Assembly (NCBI RefSeq): GCF_030247195.1
Contig: NC_080672.1
Span: 395,515,037 to 395,579,036, forward strand
Length of the DNA stretch: 64,000 nucleotides
Source: Topomyia yanbarensis
Lineage: Eukaryota; Arthropoda; Insecta; Diptera; Culicidae
Reading direction: 5' to 3'
Shown: positions 26,225 through 35,223 of the stretch, piece by piece
Position numbering within the stretch: position 1 is the first letter of the stretch
How the letters are laid out: every line of letters starts with the position of its first letter
The notes under the pieces: generated by a model
Database searches by the model: none
The model's input: the letters and a program-made list of their open reading frames with translations, nothing else
Told to the model about the DNA's origin: nothing
Translations under genes and position numbers: made by a program

Positions 26225-26518
26225 ATGTACCAACTAATGGTTATTTTACTAATAACAGCGGTTGTAGTTATGGCGAAGGAAGACTCTGAAATGGTAAGTC
26301 ATTAGTGCAATTTAAGATCCAAGTGACAGATATATTTTTTACATTTTCTTTTTCAGAGTGAAGCCGAATCAAACTCAGCTGAGCAGCGTAACTTACTGAC
26401 GTTAATAATCGAAAACATACCAATTGAAGTGGAGTTTCCAACGACGCCTACCCCGCCTTCTTGTGGCCGAGTTCATGTATGTGGAACAAGATGCTGCAAA
26501 CAGGGAAATTTTCCGTGA
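26225..26518 (+). CDS. Small secreted Cys-rich peptide (two exons)
   Basis: Exon 1 (26225-26293) and exon 2 (26357-26518) join in phase 0 across a 63-base intron with GTAAGT and TTTTTCAG. They give a 76-residue precursor. Residues 1-17 (MYQLMVILLITAVVVMA) look like a signal peptide. An acidic Ser/Glu propeptide-like stretch follows, then a short C-terminal module with C-G-R-V-H-V-C-G-T-R-C-C. I do not recognise the family. The consensus splice sites, clean frame and secretory layout support a real gene. It lacks a canonical AATAAA nearby. It could be a salivary, haemolymph or cuticle peptide, but no function is shown. Confidence 0.55.
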
Positions 26519-26655
26519 ATCTTTAGAAGCGGAATAGTTATGGGAAATAATAGTTAAGGGACCAGAATATCAAAACAAAATAGTATTAAGTATCCTCTGT
26601 TGATATTTGCTATAAATTACTGTTATTTTATCGACTAAACACATTCGTAACACTA

Positions 26656-26878
26656 TCTATCTATATAAAAGTGAAAGTTTGTATGTATATGATTTATGGA
26701 CTCCCAAACGGCTTAACCGATTGCCGTCAAAATTTATACACAGTATGCATTTGTTATGGAGCGTGTTTGTGTGCTATTGATTGGGAATAATCCGCACGCC
26801 AGATGGCGCTTCGGAACAAATTGTGTTTTCTTCCTATTTCGTTGATAGTCGCAGCAACGCGCAATGAGTATTAGCTAG
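26656..26878. mobile_element. Helitron-like non-autonomous element, copy A
   Basis: It starts TCTATCTATATAAAAG after an A and ends TTAGCTAG before a T. It matches the copy at 32121-32378 over its full length, including the CTCCCAAACGGCTTAACCGA and GCCAGATGGCGCTT blocks. Insertion between A and T with a CTAG terminus and no target duplication is the Helitron signature. Confidence 0.8.
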
Positions 26879-27093
26879 TTTTACATAAAAATTGCATGTT
26901 GTTATTTGATTCTGATCGGAGAAGGTGACCGTACTCGGTGAAAAACGTTAAAATTTTAAATTTACATGATTTGCGACCATTTACATAATTGGCTTGGAGC
27001 ACCATGAGCCCTGCAATTTTTATTCCCAACCGAGATCAAGTACAATAGCAGAAAGGTTATGCTATATTTTTAAACACACGACTGTCGAAAAAG

Positions 27094-27276
27094 ATGAAAA
27101 AACACTGTTTGTTGGAATTTTTTCTATTATTCCTTTCAGCTCTACACACTTTACCAATTGTTTTCCCAAAAGTTTTATCCCATCCAAAAAATAGGATTTT
27201 GGAAGTTCTGCAAAATCAACCCTCCCGCAACTTAACGTTTAGCCTAAGTTGCTTAAAACCACAGTGTTTCGAATGA
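27094..27276 (+). CDS. Possible small secreted peptide, single exon
   Basis: A 60-residue frame begins with basic residues, then a hydrophobic stretch (LLEFFLLFLSALHTLPIVF) that would pass as a signal peptide. It ends with two cysteines five residues apart near the C terminus. No family is recognised, and an AT-rich random frame could look similar. I list it only because of the start context and the next-door secreted peptide gene. Confidence 0.2.
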   Translation: MKKHCLLEFFLLFLSALHTLPIVFPKVLSHPKNRILEVLQNQPSRNLTFSLSCLKPQCFE

Positions 27277-27339
27277 TATCGCAACCATAGAATGCCGTCC
27301 ATTAATTGTGATATTGTAAATTCATATGCGAGAAAATAA

Positions 27340-27480
27340 TTCCGTGACGTCTTCTACGAACTAGCTTTCTTTATTTACATTTACATACGCCAATCGCTTG
27401 TTTACCAATTATCTGTCAGTGTCATTCCAATCGAGCATCAATGTCATTCCGATTGAGCAGAAGACGTGTCAAATGTTCCA
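27340..27480. repeat. Half of a palindromic TTAA-type MITE
   Basis: This stretch carries the TGTTTACCA and CAGTGTCATTCCAATCGAGC blocks that form the arms of the MITEs at 30135-30350 and 59113-63781. Only one arm can be recognised, and the internal block is partly duplicated. Confidence 0.5.
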
Positions 27481-28011
27481 ATCTGATGAATGAATTTTGG
27501 AAAGTAGGGTAACAGAGGTATTTTGGCCACCTCACATATTTTGGCCCACCCAATCACTTTTTTATGTTTATTAAACGAATTTACATAAAATTTTGAAAAT
27601 CTAGTCGCAGTTTTCTTGAAAAACTCTTATTACAGTTATTTTATACCAAGATTATTGTTGCAGATACATATTACCATTATAAATCGCAAAATTGTGGAAA
27701 CTCATCAACCTCTATATAGGAATGATGGAAAAACTGGAGGAAGTAGCAATGTTGCGAACTACTTTCAAAACATATTGTTATTAAAATACGTCATTTTTTG
27801 TTGAACAAATCATGTTACTGTAATCATAACTAATTGACGAAAGTAAAATTATACGAAAAATTACATCGCAGATCATACAATAAGCTATGACCACAATATA
27901 TTTTACGATTTAGGGATAAAACACATTTCTGCCATATCTTCTGCAATTTACCTTTTCATCCGTTTCTTGACGTTATTGCTACTCAATGAAGAATGTAGGC
28001 GGCAAAGCTTG

Positions 28012-28355
28012 TTGTTTCGCATATTTTTCCTTCTTGTTTATTTGACACGGCTCGATGTGTTAGCATAAATGAGCCGTGGGACTTTTTCGATTTTTATACC
28101 ATGTAAAAAATAAAATTAACTTTCTAAATGCCTGCCTATCGGGTCTTGTTGCGTGTTGAGATTCTCTTCCTTGGCTGTGAAACATTCTGTGTTGTCGCCC
28201 GGACTATGGAGATCCTTCGTTCCGTCTTGTCACACGTTTTTGCTCACGTCCATGTCGTCTTCGGTACCGCATCCATGATGCTCACAGTCGCATGTTCTTG
28301 TTTGCTTCTTGAACTTATAACTCGCTTTTGTAAATCCGTTTCCATCGGCATTTGA
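28012..28355 (-). mobile_element. Older copy of the ORF1-only retroelement (3' end)
   Basis: On the minus strand this holds a decayed C-terminal coding tail with RKRISTRN, followed by a 3' UTR with a hairpin: two arms reading CACGGCTC and GAGCCGTG around a short loop. The fuller copy at 28370-29757 ends in the same coding tail and hairpin. The two copies lie in tandem in the same orientation. Confidence 0.55.
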
Positions 28356-28369
28356 TTCTTTATTGATGG

Positions 28370-29757
28370 TGTTTTTTTTTATTCATTTTTTTGGCACGGC
28401 TCAAGGCGTTAGCTTCACGGAGCCGTGGGTCTTTTATATATTTACATGATGTAAACAATAAAAATAACAAACAATTAATGCTAAGATCGATCCCGTACGC
28501 GCGACTTGCCATTACGCGCGGAGATCCGTTTTCGTGTCGGGGAAATCCTTGCATTCACGTCAACTATATCAAGGGGGTCATTTGTATCTTTGTCGTCTTC
28601 GTACTTGTCCGGGTCATCATCGGGGTTACTGCCTTGATGTTCGCGATCAGGTGTTGTTCCTAACTTCTTTCCCTTTCGGGTCACGACCGTGAACCCTCCG
28701 TCATTGCTAGTAGCTCCCTCGTTGCTGGAATTAACTGTTGAGTTTGTGGTACTTGAAGCGACTTTCGCAGTTGTCATTATTGCTTGAACAGCAGCCACAA
28801 ATTTGGCAACCGTATGTGGCTCATGGAATGATATTGGAGACTGAGTGTTGATATTTCTTTCTGTAGATGAGCTTTTCTTAGCGGTTTCTGGGCAGGGTTG
28901 TCCGTAATGTGCCGTTTGTTCACAGAACTGGCACGTGTTAGTTTGTCCTTGATATGTACATAAAGTTTGCTGTATAATGGTATCACCCCTTCTGTTGTGC
29001 ACTACAGAGTAAGGTAAGAGGGAATGGGTTGGTCTACCCGCATTCTCACCACAAAAACACCATTTGAAATACCTGGAAAGTAGTTCCTCCACGTATCCTC
29101 CGTGATTGATTCCACTTCTCCGAAATACGACATGAATCTTTTAATGGCCACTTTGCAAGTACGTGGTGCCAAATCATGTAATTTAACTTCCACGTTTCCG
29201 TTATCCATATACACAGGGATCTTGATTTTTGCGGTGTCACAATCCAGAACGTGTTACAAGTTGTTTTGCGAAATGATTTTTTTTGCCTGGGCGAATTTGT
29301 TGAACGTTATCAGCACCGCGTGTCTGACGTGCTCCAACTGAATGAAACTGACGTCTGAAAACCGAAGCTGCATTTTCTCCTTCAGCAAATGTTCCACATC
29401 ACCAATACTCGGTCTTATGCGGAAAGACCGGAAGTCAATGGCCACCGTGTTGGCCCAAAGAATCACATTTTGTTGTCGAGACTCAGTCATCTTGATAGAA
29501 TAATAGTAACGGTTCGCTTTGTTCTTCAGACAAAGCACACAAGAAAAAAGCAACTGCTTGCGCTGGCTTGGGTAGCAGCAGAGAGCACACTGGTATTGTG
29601 ACTGATGCCTTTGGTGGTTGAGAATAGACTGAAGCTTGGTTGTTAGTTTGGAGGCATTTGGTGTTATCATTGTTACTTCACTCTTGGTAATGGCTGTTTG
29701 TTTAGTGGTACTGGGCCCGATCGTTGTTGATCTCGTGTTTGTTGCTGCTCGCGGCAT
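28370..29757 (-). pseudogene. ORF1 (gag-like, zinc knuckle) of a non-LTR retroelement, no ORF2
   Basis: Starting from the ATG at 29757, the minus strand encodes a Ser/Thr/Gln-rich N terminus. A middle RNA-binding-like part follows, and a CCHC knuckle (C-x2-C-x4-H-x4-C, in CQFCEQTAHYGQPC). The tail is acidic then basic and ends at 28481. At least two frameshifts, near 29230 and 29020, break the frame. Only about 110 bases of 3' UTR follow the stop. They contain a CACGGCTC...GAGCCGTG hairpin and an A-rich end, with no endonuclease or reverse transcriptase. An ORF1-only layout resembles half-L1 elements, which depend on an autonomous partner (inference). Confidence 0.7.
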
Positions 29758-30134
29758 TATTCAGCTCATTTGAATAAATACTATTGTTGCATATAATAGA
29801 CTTCCATATTCGAGAAAATATGTATAAAATACTTCCGTAAACAATTGAATGAAATTCCGTTGAAACACTTTCGCTGCCGCACCAGTATATTCCAAACTAG
29901 CCGTATAAGCTGTCAATACAGTCAAAAGGCAGTACTTTTGAATAATCCATTCGATTTTACTCAAATCAATAGCTCGAGATGGATGTTCACCCTGACATTT
30001 TCTATAGTAGACCAGTAGTTGAAACTGACGTAATAATTAGAAATCAACTAAATTTGTGCAAATAGCCTTCTACGAGAAAAATAACCATATGTACATATCA
30101 GACACGAGTATTTTTATTCGGTTGACGTCATCTT

Positions 30135-30350
30135 GCAATGGTCCATAGAAATAAAGACGTTGAATCTCTAGTATGACGACTTGTCATTTCAATTGTTTGT
30201 TTACCATTTACCTAACAGTGTCATTCCAATCGAGAACGAGACGTGCTAATGGCCCCATGGTATGTTATGCGATTAGAATGACTTGACAGATACATTGTAA
30301 ACGATTGAGATGGCGAGTCATTATTCAGAGATTCAGTCACATTAATAGGA
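30135..30350. mobile_element. Palindromic MITE, TTAA type, intact copy
   Basis: The left half (TAAAGACGTTGAATCTC, then TGTTTACCATTTA, then CAGTGTCATTCCAATCGAGA) is mirrored by the right half, which ends at a TTAA. The same arms flank the copia element at 59.1-63.8 kb. TTAA at the ends suggests a piggyBac-mobilised MITE. Confidence 0.6.
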
Positions 30351-31006
30351 ATAACATGGATGAATCAAAAGAGAAAGCTGGAAGAAAAATAGAATTTGAT
30401 AATTCTCTATTCTTTATTTCTGTGACAGTAGTTTACTACACCAATATTAAATTACTGCGAGTATACACCAAGTGGGCGACAATATGTTTGCAAAATTGTT
30501 ACCATGGCCAAAATATATTTCTGCCACGGGCCAAAATGAAATTTGGGTGGCGGAAATAGAAAAAAAAGTATTTTATGAAAAATACAATTTTTATTGATTT
30601 CTTAGTAAATTATACGTTTATAAGGGATCTGTATTGATGGTCAGATGTAAGCCGATGTTGTGTATGAGTATATTTACCAACCTTTGCAGTCTTTATGTCT
30701 TATTCGCAAAATTTTAAAAACTATGTCCTAAAGTGGGCCAAAATACCTTTTTTACCCTACTATGCATCAAGATAATTTGAACAAATCTCGAGACACAGTC
30801 ATTTGAAGCAAAAAAATAAAAATTTCTCAGCACGTTTCTCGCTATATCTCACTAACCAAGCTGAATGTCAAAACTCTGAAAACTCCACTTTGTAGAGATT
30901 TTTTAGACAAGTGATGTGGCATATCCAACTCAGTTTATCCCAAAATGGCGTTTGTCATAAGATAGCACAACAGCGACGAAGTTGCTTATGCTTTGTTGTT
31001 TAAAGG

Positions 31007-32030
31007 GTGAACACGAAATTATTGCGACACATTCAACAGGGCATGACTTTTTTACCATTGGGTAAAAATCAACCAAATTTTGCACACTTTCTCATTGATA
31101 TGCATTGTTTACATGCTGTCAAACTCAAAGTCGTGTTTTTCGATTCAACGAAAATGGAGGTGAACCAACGCGAGTCGAGAGAACAAATTCTTTCCAAACA
31201 CCTGGAATTTCCTGACCTGTCGCATCGGCAGTTGGGAAAAATGTTGAACATTCACCATTCAACCGTCTCCAGAGTGTTGAAGCGGTTCCAGGAGCGGTTG
31301 ACGTTGGACCACGGCAAAGGAGCTGGAAGAAAACCGGGACCGGAGAACAAAAAGACGGAGGGAAAGGTGAAGCGAATGATTAAAGCAAATCCCAACGTCT
31401 CAAGCCGTTATTTGGCTAAAAAGATCGACATATCGCAGAGCTACGTTCAGAATGCAAAGAAGAGAGCTGGACTACATACATACAAGGTACATGACAAAAT
31501 ATGGCTGCTGTGTGATGGAAGATGAAACGTATATAAAAGCCGATTTTAAGCAAATTCCGGGGTTGGAGTTTTTCACCGGCAAGAGCAAGTTCTATGTGGA
31601 CGACAAATTTAAGAAGAAGAAAATGTCGAAGTTCGCCTCCAAATATCTCATTTGGCAGGTCATCTGCTCTTGCGGACTGAGGAGTGAGCCTTTCGTGACA
31701 AAGGGCACAGTAAATGGCGAGATCTACAAATCTGAGTGCCTCGAGAAGCGCCTTTTGTCGTTCTTGCAGCAGCACGACGAAGCTCCGCTATTTTGGCCAG
31801 AATCATGCCACTATTCTAAAAGTGTCCTGGAGTGGTATGAGGCCAATTCTGTCCATTTTGTTCCAAAGGACATGAATCCGCCAAACTGTCCGGAGCTGCG
31901 CCCGGTGGAGCAGTACTGGGCAATGATGAAGTGGGAACTTCGGAAGAGCAAGAAGACAGTCAAAGATGAGAAGGACATGTTAAGAAAAGGGAAAAACAAA
32001 CTGAGAACCTGGTACCAGATGACACTGTAA
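31007..32030 (+). pseudogene. Broken mariner transposase, D37E type
   Basis: The N-terminal half (31007 to about 31490) holds the helix-turn-helix DNA-binding part with LSHRQLGKMLNIHHSTVSRV and ISQSYVQNAKKRAG. A deletion and frameshift near 31490 remove the linker. The DDE part continues in another frame with VMEDETYIKADFKQIPG (first Asp). It then has FWPESCHYSKSVLEWYEA, where the second catalytic Asp (expected in a DLASCHYS-like block) is lost. NPPNCPELRPVEQYW carries the final Glu. The Glu spacing and the PPNCPELRP motif match ITmD37E elements described from mosquitoes (family knowledge). The transposase is inactive by frameshift and loss of the second Asp. Confidence 0.85.
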
Positions 32031-32120
32031 GGACTTTGATGAAGGGTATCAAGCGAAAATGCGTTCAATTTTACACTCAAGGCTCCGTCGATTAGCTTTA
32101 CTTTTGATTTTTGAAGTAAA

Positions 32121-32378
32121 TCTATCTATCTATCTATATCTATCTATATTCTATATCTGTATATATAAAAGTCAAAGTTTGTATGTATATGATTTATAGA
32201 CTCCCAAACGGCCTAACCGATTTCCGTAAAAATTTGCACACAGTAGCTATTTGGTATGAGGCATGTTTGTATGCTATTAGTTGGAGATTATCTGCCCGCC
32301 AGATGGCGCTTTGGAACAAATTGTATTTTCCTCCTATTTCGCAGAGTGTCGCAGCAACGCGCGATGGGTATTAGCTAG
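32121..32378. mobile_element. Helitron-like non-autonomous element, copy B
   Basis: It begins TCTATCTATC directly after A and ends TTAGCTAG directly before T, inside the mariner 3' UTR. The truncated mariner at 20630-20939 has an uninterrupted sequence there (AAGTAAATATATG in the sense direction). This proves a clean insertion between A and T with no duplication. The 258-base body is a diverged copy of 26656-26878. It contains no Rep-helicase coding sequence. Confidence 0.9.
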
Positions 32379-32481
32379 TATATGTATAAAACTACCCTAA
32401 AATTTTGGTTTGATTTTAAACATTATAAGAAAATTGGCATGACATTTTCGGTGTCGCAATAATTTCGTGTTCGCCCTTTAA

Positions 32482-33370
32482 AACGTTCATCTTATTACCG
32501 GGGTGTTACGAAGCTTACGCGATCGCGGGCATAGGTGTGCGTGGATGATCGAGAAGAACTTAAGCGTTCGTATATTAACGCTCGCCATCTTCACGAGCCA
32601 AAGGGACAGTTCGAGGGAGTTAAGAGATAAAAACACTCGTCTCCAGTCTGATCATCTCTTACAGATGACGAATGAATCGATCACTATGCCCAAGATCAAG
32701 AGTCATTGACCAGCTGAACCAATATGCCCCCCCCCCACCTTCGAAAGTGGAACATCCATCTCAGCTGTCTGCCAAAACGCTTAATCTAATGATTATGAGT
32801 TATGAGATTCAGAGATCAAAGAACCAGCACTCGCTCGGATCTCCTACTCTTGTCAACCACTCAAGAGTACGCGCTCTCAGGCTCATCGCCGAAGCCCGAA
32901 CAATAGTCCAAACTGAGTAGAAAATACTTCTTGTTCTAGTAAATAGCATCGCAAATTCAAAGTAAAGTAAAAGGCTGGAAAATTCTTAGACAACGTATTT
33001 ATTGATCATTTTACTACCATTACCGGAAAGATAGGTTACTGGGATTCCATTGAGAAGGTAGCCATTTTCCGGTTCTGGCAGTGTACAGTATATGCATAGA
33101 TGTTTGCATTGGGTAATACCTTACAGTAAATAATTACGGGAGACGCTACTTTAACTGTTGTGGGATCACTTATTGCACTGAATCAGCGAAATCCTTCTTA
33201 GACGGTGGCGGTTGGGTGCAATGTAGCAAATCAACATTATTGTTGAGAGATGGATGGATTTTTCGAACGAATGAAATCCGACTTATAGTTGATTTTGACG
33301 TCGATTCTTAATGCAATACACATTCATCGGAAGTAGTAAACTGTTGTTATGCAGCATAAGACTGAACATA
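32482..33370. other. Unassigned stretch
   Basis: No gene or element boundary is supported. A C9 run sits near 32728. Open frames at 32503-32709 and 32672-32920 lack domains. Confidence 0.4.
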
Positions 33371-33430
33371 GGGGCAGATCATTTGTGATGCATTTTTCAA
33401 ATTCAACAAAATCAAAGCCATTTTTACATT
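33371..33430. repeat. Solo end of an AGGGGCAGATCA-type element
   Basis: ATAGGGGCAGATCATTTGTG and the following GATGCATTTTTCAAA match the left end of the complete element at 43673-43987. No right end is visible nearby. Confidence 0.5.
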
Positions 33431-33989
33431 GGATTGTTGTAATTTATGCGAAGGCAGATATTGCTTAGCAGAGGGCTGGCTGGAACCAAATTCAGATTCG
33501 GGGTCAATCAAAAACGGCATTAGCGATCTACCCCTGTGACCATACCGTGGTTTTCATCCACCTCTCCCTGGCTCGTTTGCACCCATTATGTATCAGATAG
33601 CGCTTTTAGTGTCATTGACAGTTGTTTGGGATTCTAGAGGATATTACCATTATGGTGAAACATAATCTGTCTTCCTAATATAAAAAGTTATATTGCATGA
33701 GTCAAATGAAATAAATGAGTTGAAATATTATTTTCGACTAGTGAGCTTTTCAAACTTAAAGTTGTTTCACACTCTGTTCTTAAGACTGTTCACAATGCTG
33801 TTGAACAGTTATTTGGACGTCTTCCAACGTTGGTCTAATCAACGTGTCCTTCATGGCCTAAAACCATCAATAGCGAATCTTTATAGGATTACTGCGATCT
33901 AATTCAGCTTAGCTCCTCCCATTTGAACCCATTAGTTAGAGCAGTGTCTGCTATCTCTATTCAACGCATTAGCTCAAATGGTAGGATAA

Positions 33990-34250
33990 GGGACCATTCA
34001 TAAATTACGTAACGCAAAAATTGCCCAAAATTGACTCCCCCCTCCCCCCATGTAACAAATTGTCACAAATTTATTTATCCCCCCCTCCCCTATTACGTAA
34101 CAAATTCCTTGAAAAAATTTTTTTTTCTTCGATGAAAACATGTTACGTAACGATCTAGCTTACTCCCCCTCCCCCCTATGTCACAATATGTAACAACTTC
34201 TCGAACCCCCTCCCCCCCCTAAAAGCGTTACGTAATTTATGAATGGTCCC
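33990..34250. mobile_element. MITE with 3-bp TAA duplication, Harbinger-like
   Basis: The ends are GGGACCATTCATAAATTACG and its inverse, flanked by TAA (33987-33989 and 34251-34253). The 261-base body carries several GTTACGTAA-type palindromes and C-rich/T-rich tracts. It has no coding sequence. A 3-bp TWA duplication fits PIF/Harbinger. Confidence 0.8.
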
Positions 34251-34253
34251 TAA

Positions 34254-35223
34254 ATATGGTTACGTTGTACTCCACTTTTTGCTTCGCTCCAGCGCGAACA
34301 TTTTACATTTTCCTGGCAAAAGTTTTAACTGTACTGCTTCTTAGGAACGAGGCAAACATGATGATATCTATTTAAGCGCAATCCAGTCACTCTAAGTCGA
34401 GTTATCAACGAAATAGTGACATTCTGATTAATGAGATGAATGTGGGCTCGTCTACCCTACGAAACTCTTCACTAGATTGGCACAAGCAAAACGAAATCAG
34501 CCAACCTTTGAGTCGATTCCTCTTTCCACCAGAAATGTCTCATCTAATTTTCAGCTAAATCGGTCAAGTCCAGTTAACGGATCAACTTCGCCGAAGATTG
34601 TATAGGATTTTTCAAAAATGTTTTGTTGGCCTTACACTATTTGTCTCTCGTCCTATTCTTAGCCATTATCCAATTGAATATTGAATTTTATTATTTGGAA
34701 CCTGTTAAAGGGGGTGTTATTACTTTAGCTTGGCTACATTAGTTATTTAGGTTCTTTGATCAGTTTATGATGGAAATATTTGAATCAGCCTTCTGTTTGT
34801 GTCAAAATGTTTTCTTTTGCAAAAAACATCCCACACTATTTTTACAGTAAACGGCAAGTTAGGGTGGGTAGCCTATAACATAGTTTTAATAGCCTACCGC
34901 CAGCATCTATTTTAACCCGCCCAATCGCCTTTTCATGTACTGGGATTGAGCAGCCCATATAAAATACAACAGCATTGTAAACAACCTCAGAGAAGCGTTT
35001 TAAACTAAGAAAGCATGCTTTTTCGAAACTTCATTTAAGTCCTGCTTATGTCCCTGTTTCTTTAAAAAAAGTTATTCTCCTTGAACTTCCAGAAAAACCT
35101 ATGGCTGGTGGAAACTTAACTCTACTATTTTCTGTACAATTTAAAAAACTAATGAAAAATTGGAACTTCATCGAGTAAACTGAATCATTCCTCGCGCGCG
35201 GAAAGTTCCATTTGCCTTATAAT
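34254..35223. other. Spacer and possible 3' region of the zinc-finger gene
   Basis: No gene or repeat is recognised. The 3' UTR of the minus-strand zinc-finger gene should lie in the upper part, but I see no clear AATAAA close to its stop. Confidence 0.4.

Larger units (their letters stand above)
27507..30757. mobile_element. 3.25-kb TIR element carrying nested insertions
   Basis: The inverted ends are GGGTAACAGAGGTATTTTGG on the left and the inverse of GGGTAAAAAAGGTATTTTGG on the right, flanked by TA (27505-27506 and 30758-30759). GGCCAAAAT motifs recur inside the right end (about 30510-30540). No transposase is visible. The interior holds the ORF1-only retroelement copies (28012-29757) and a palindromic MITE (30135-30350). 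The TA target suggests a Tc1/mariner relative. Confidence 0.65.
31003..32478 (+). mobile_element. ITmD37E-type mariner element with nested Helitron
   Basis: The terminal repeats start AAGGGTGAACACGAAATTAT on the left and are mirrored on the right by the inverse of AAGGGCGAACACGAAATTAT. TA lies on both sides (31001-31002 and 32479-32480). It contains a broken transposase (31007-32030) and a Helitron-like insert (32121-32378). The total is about 1.48 kb including the 258-base insert. Confidence 0.9.
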
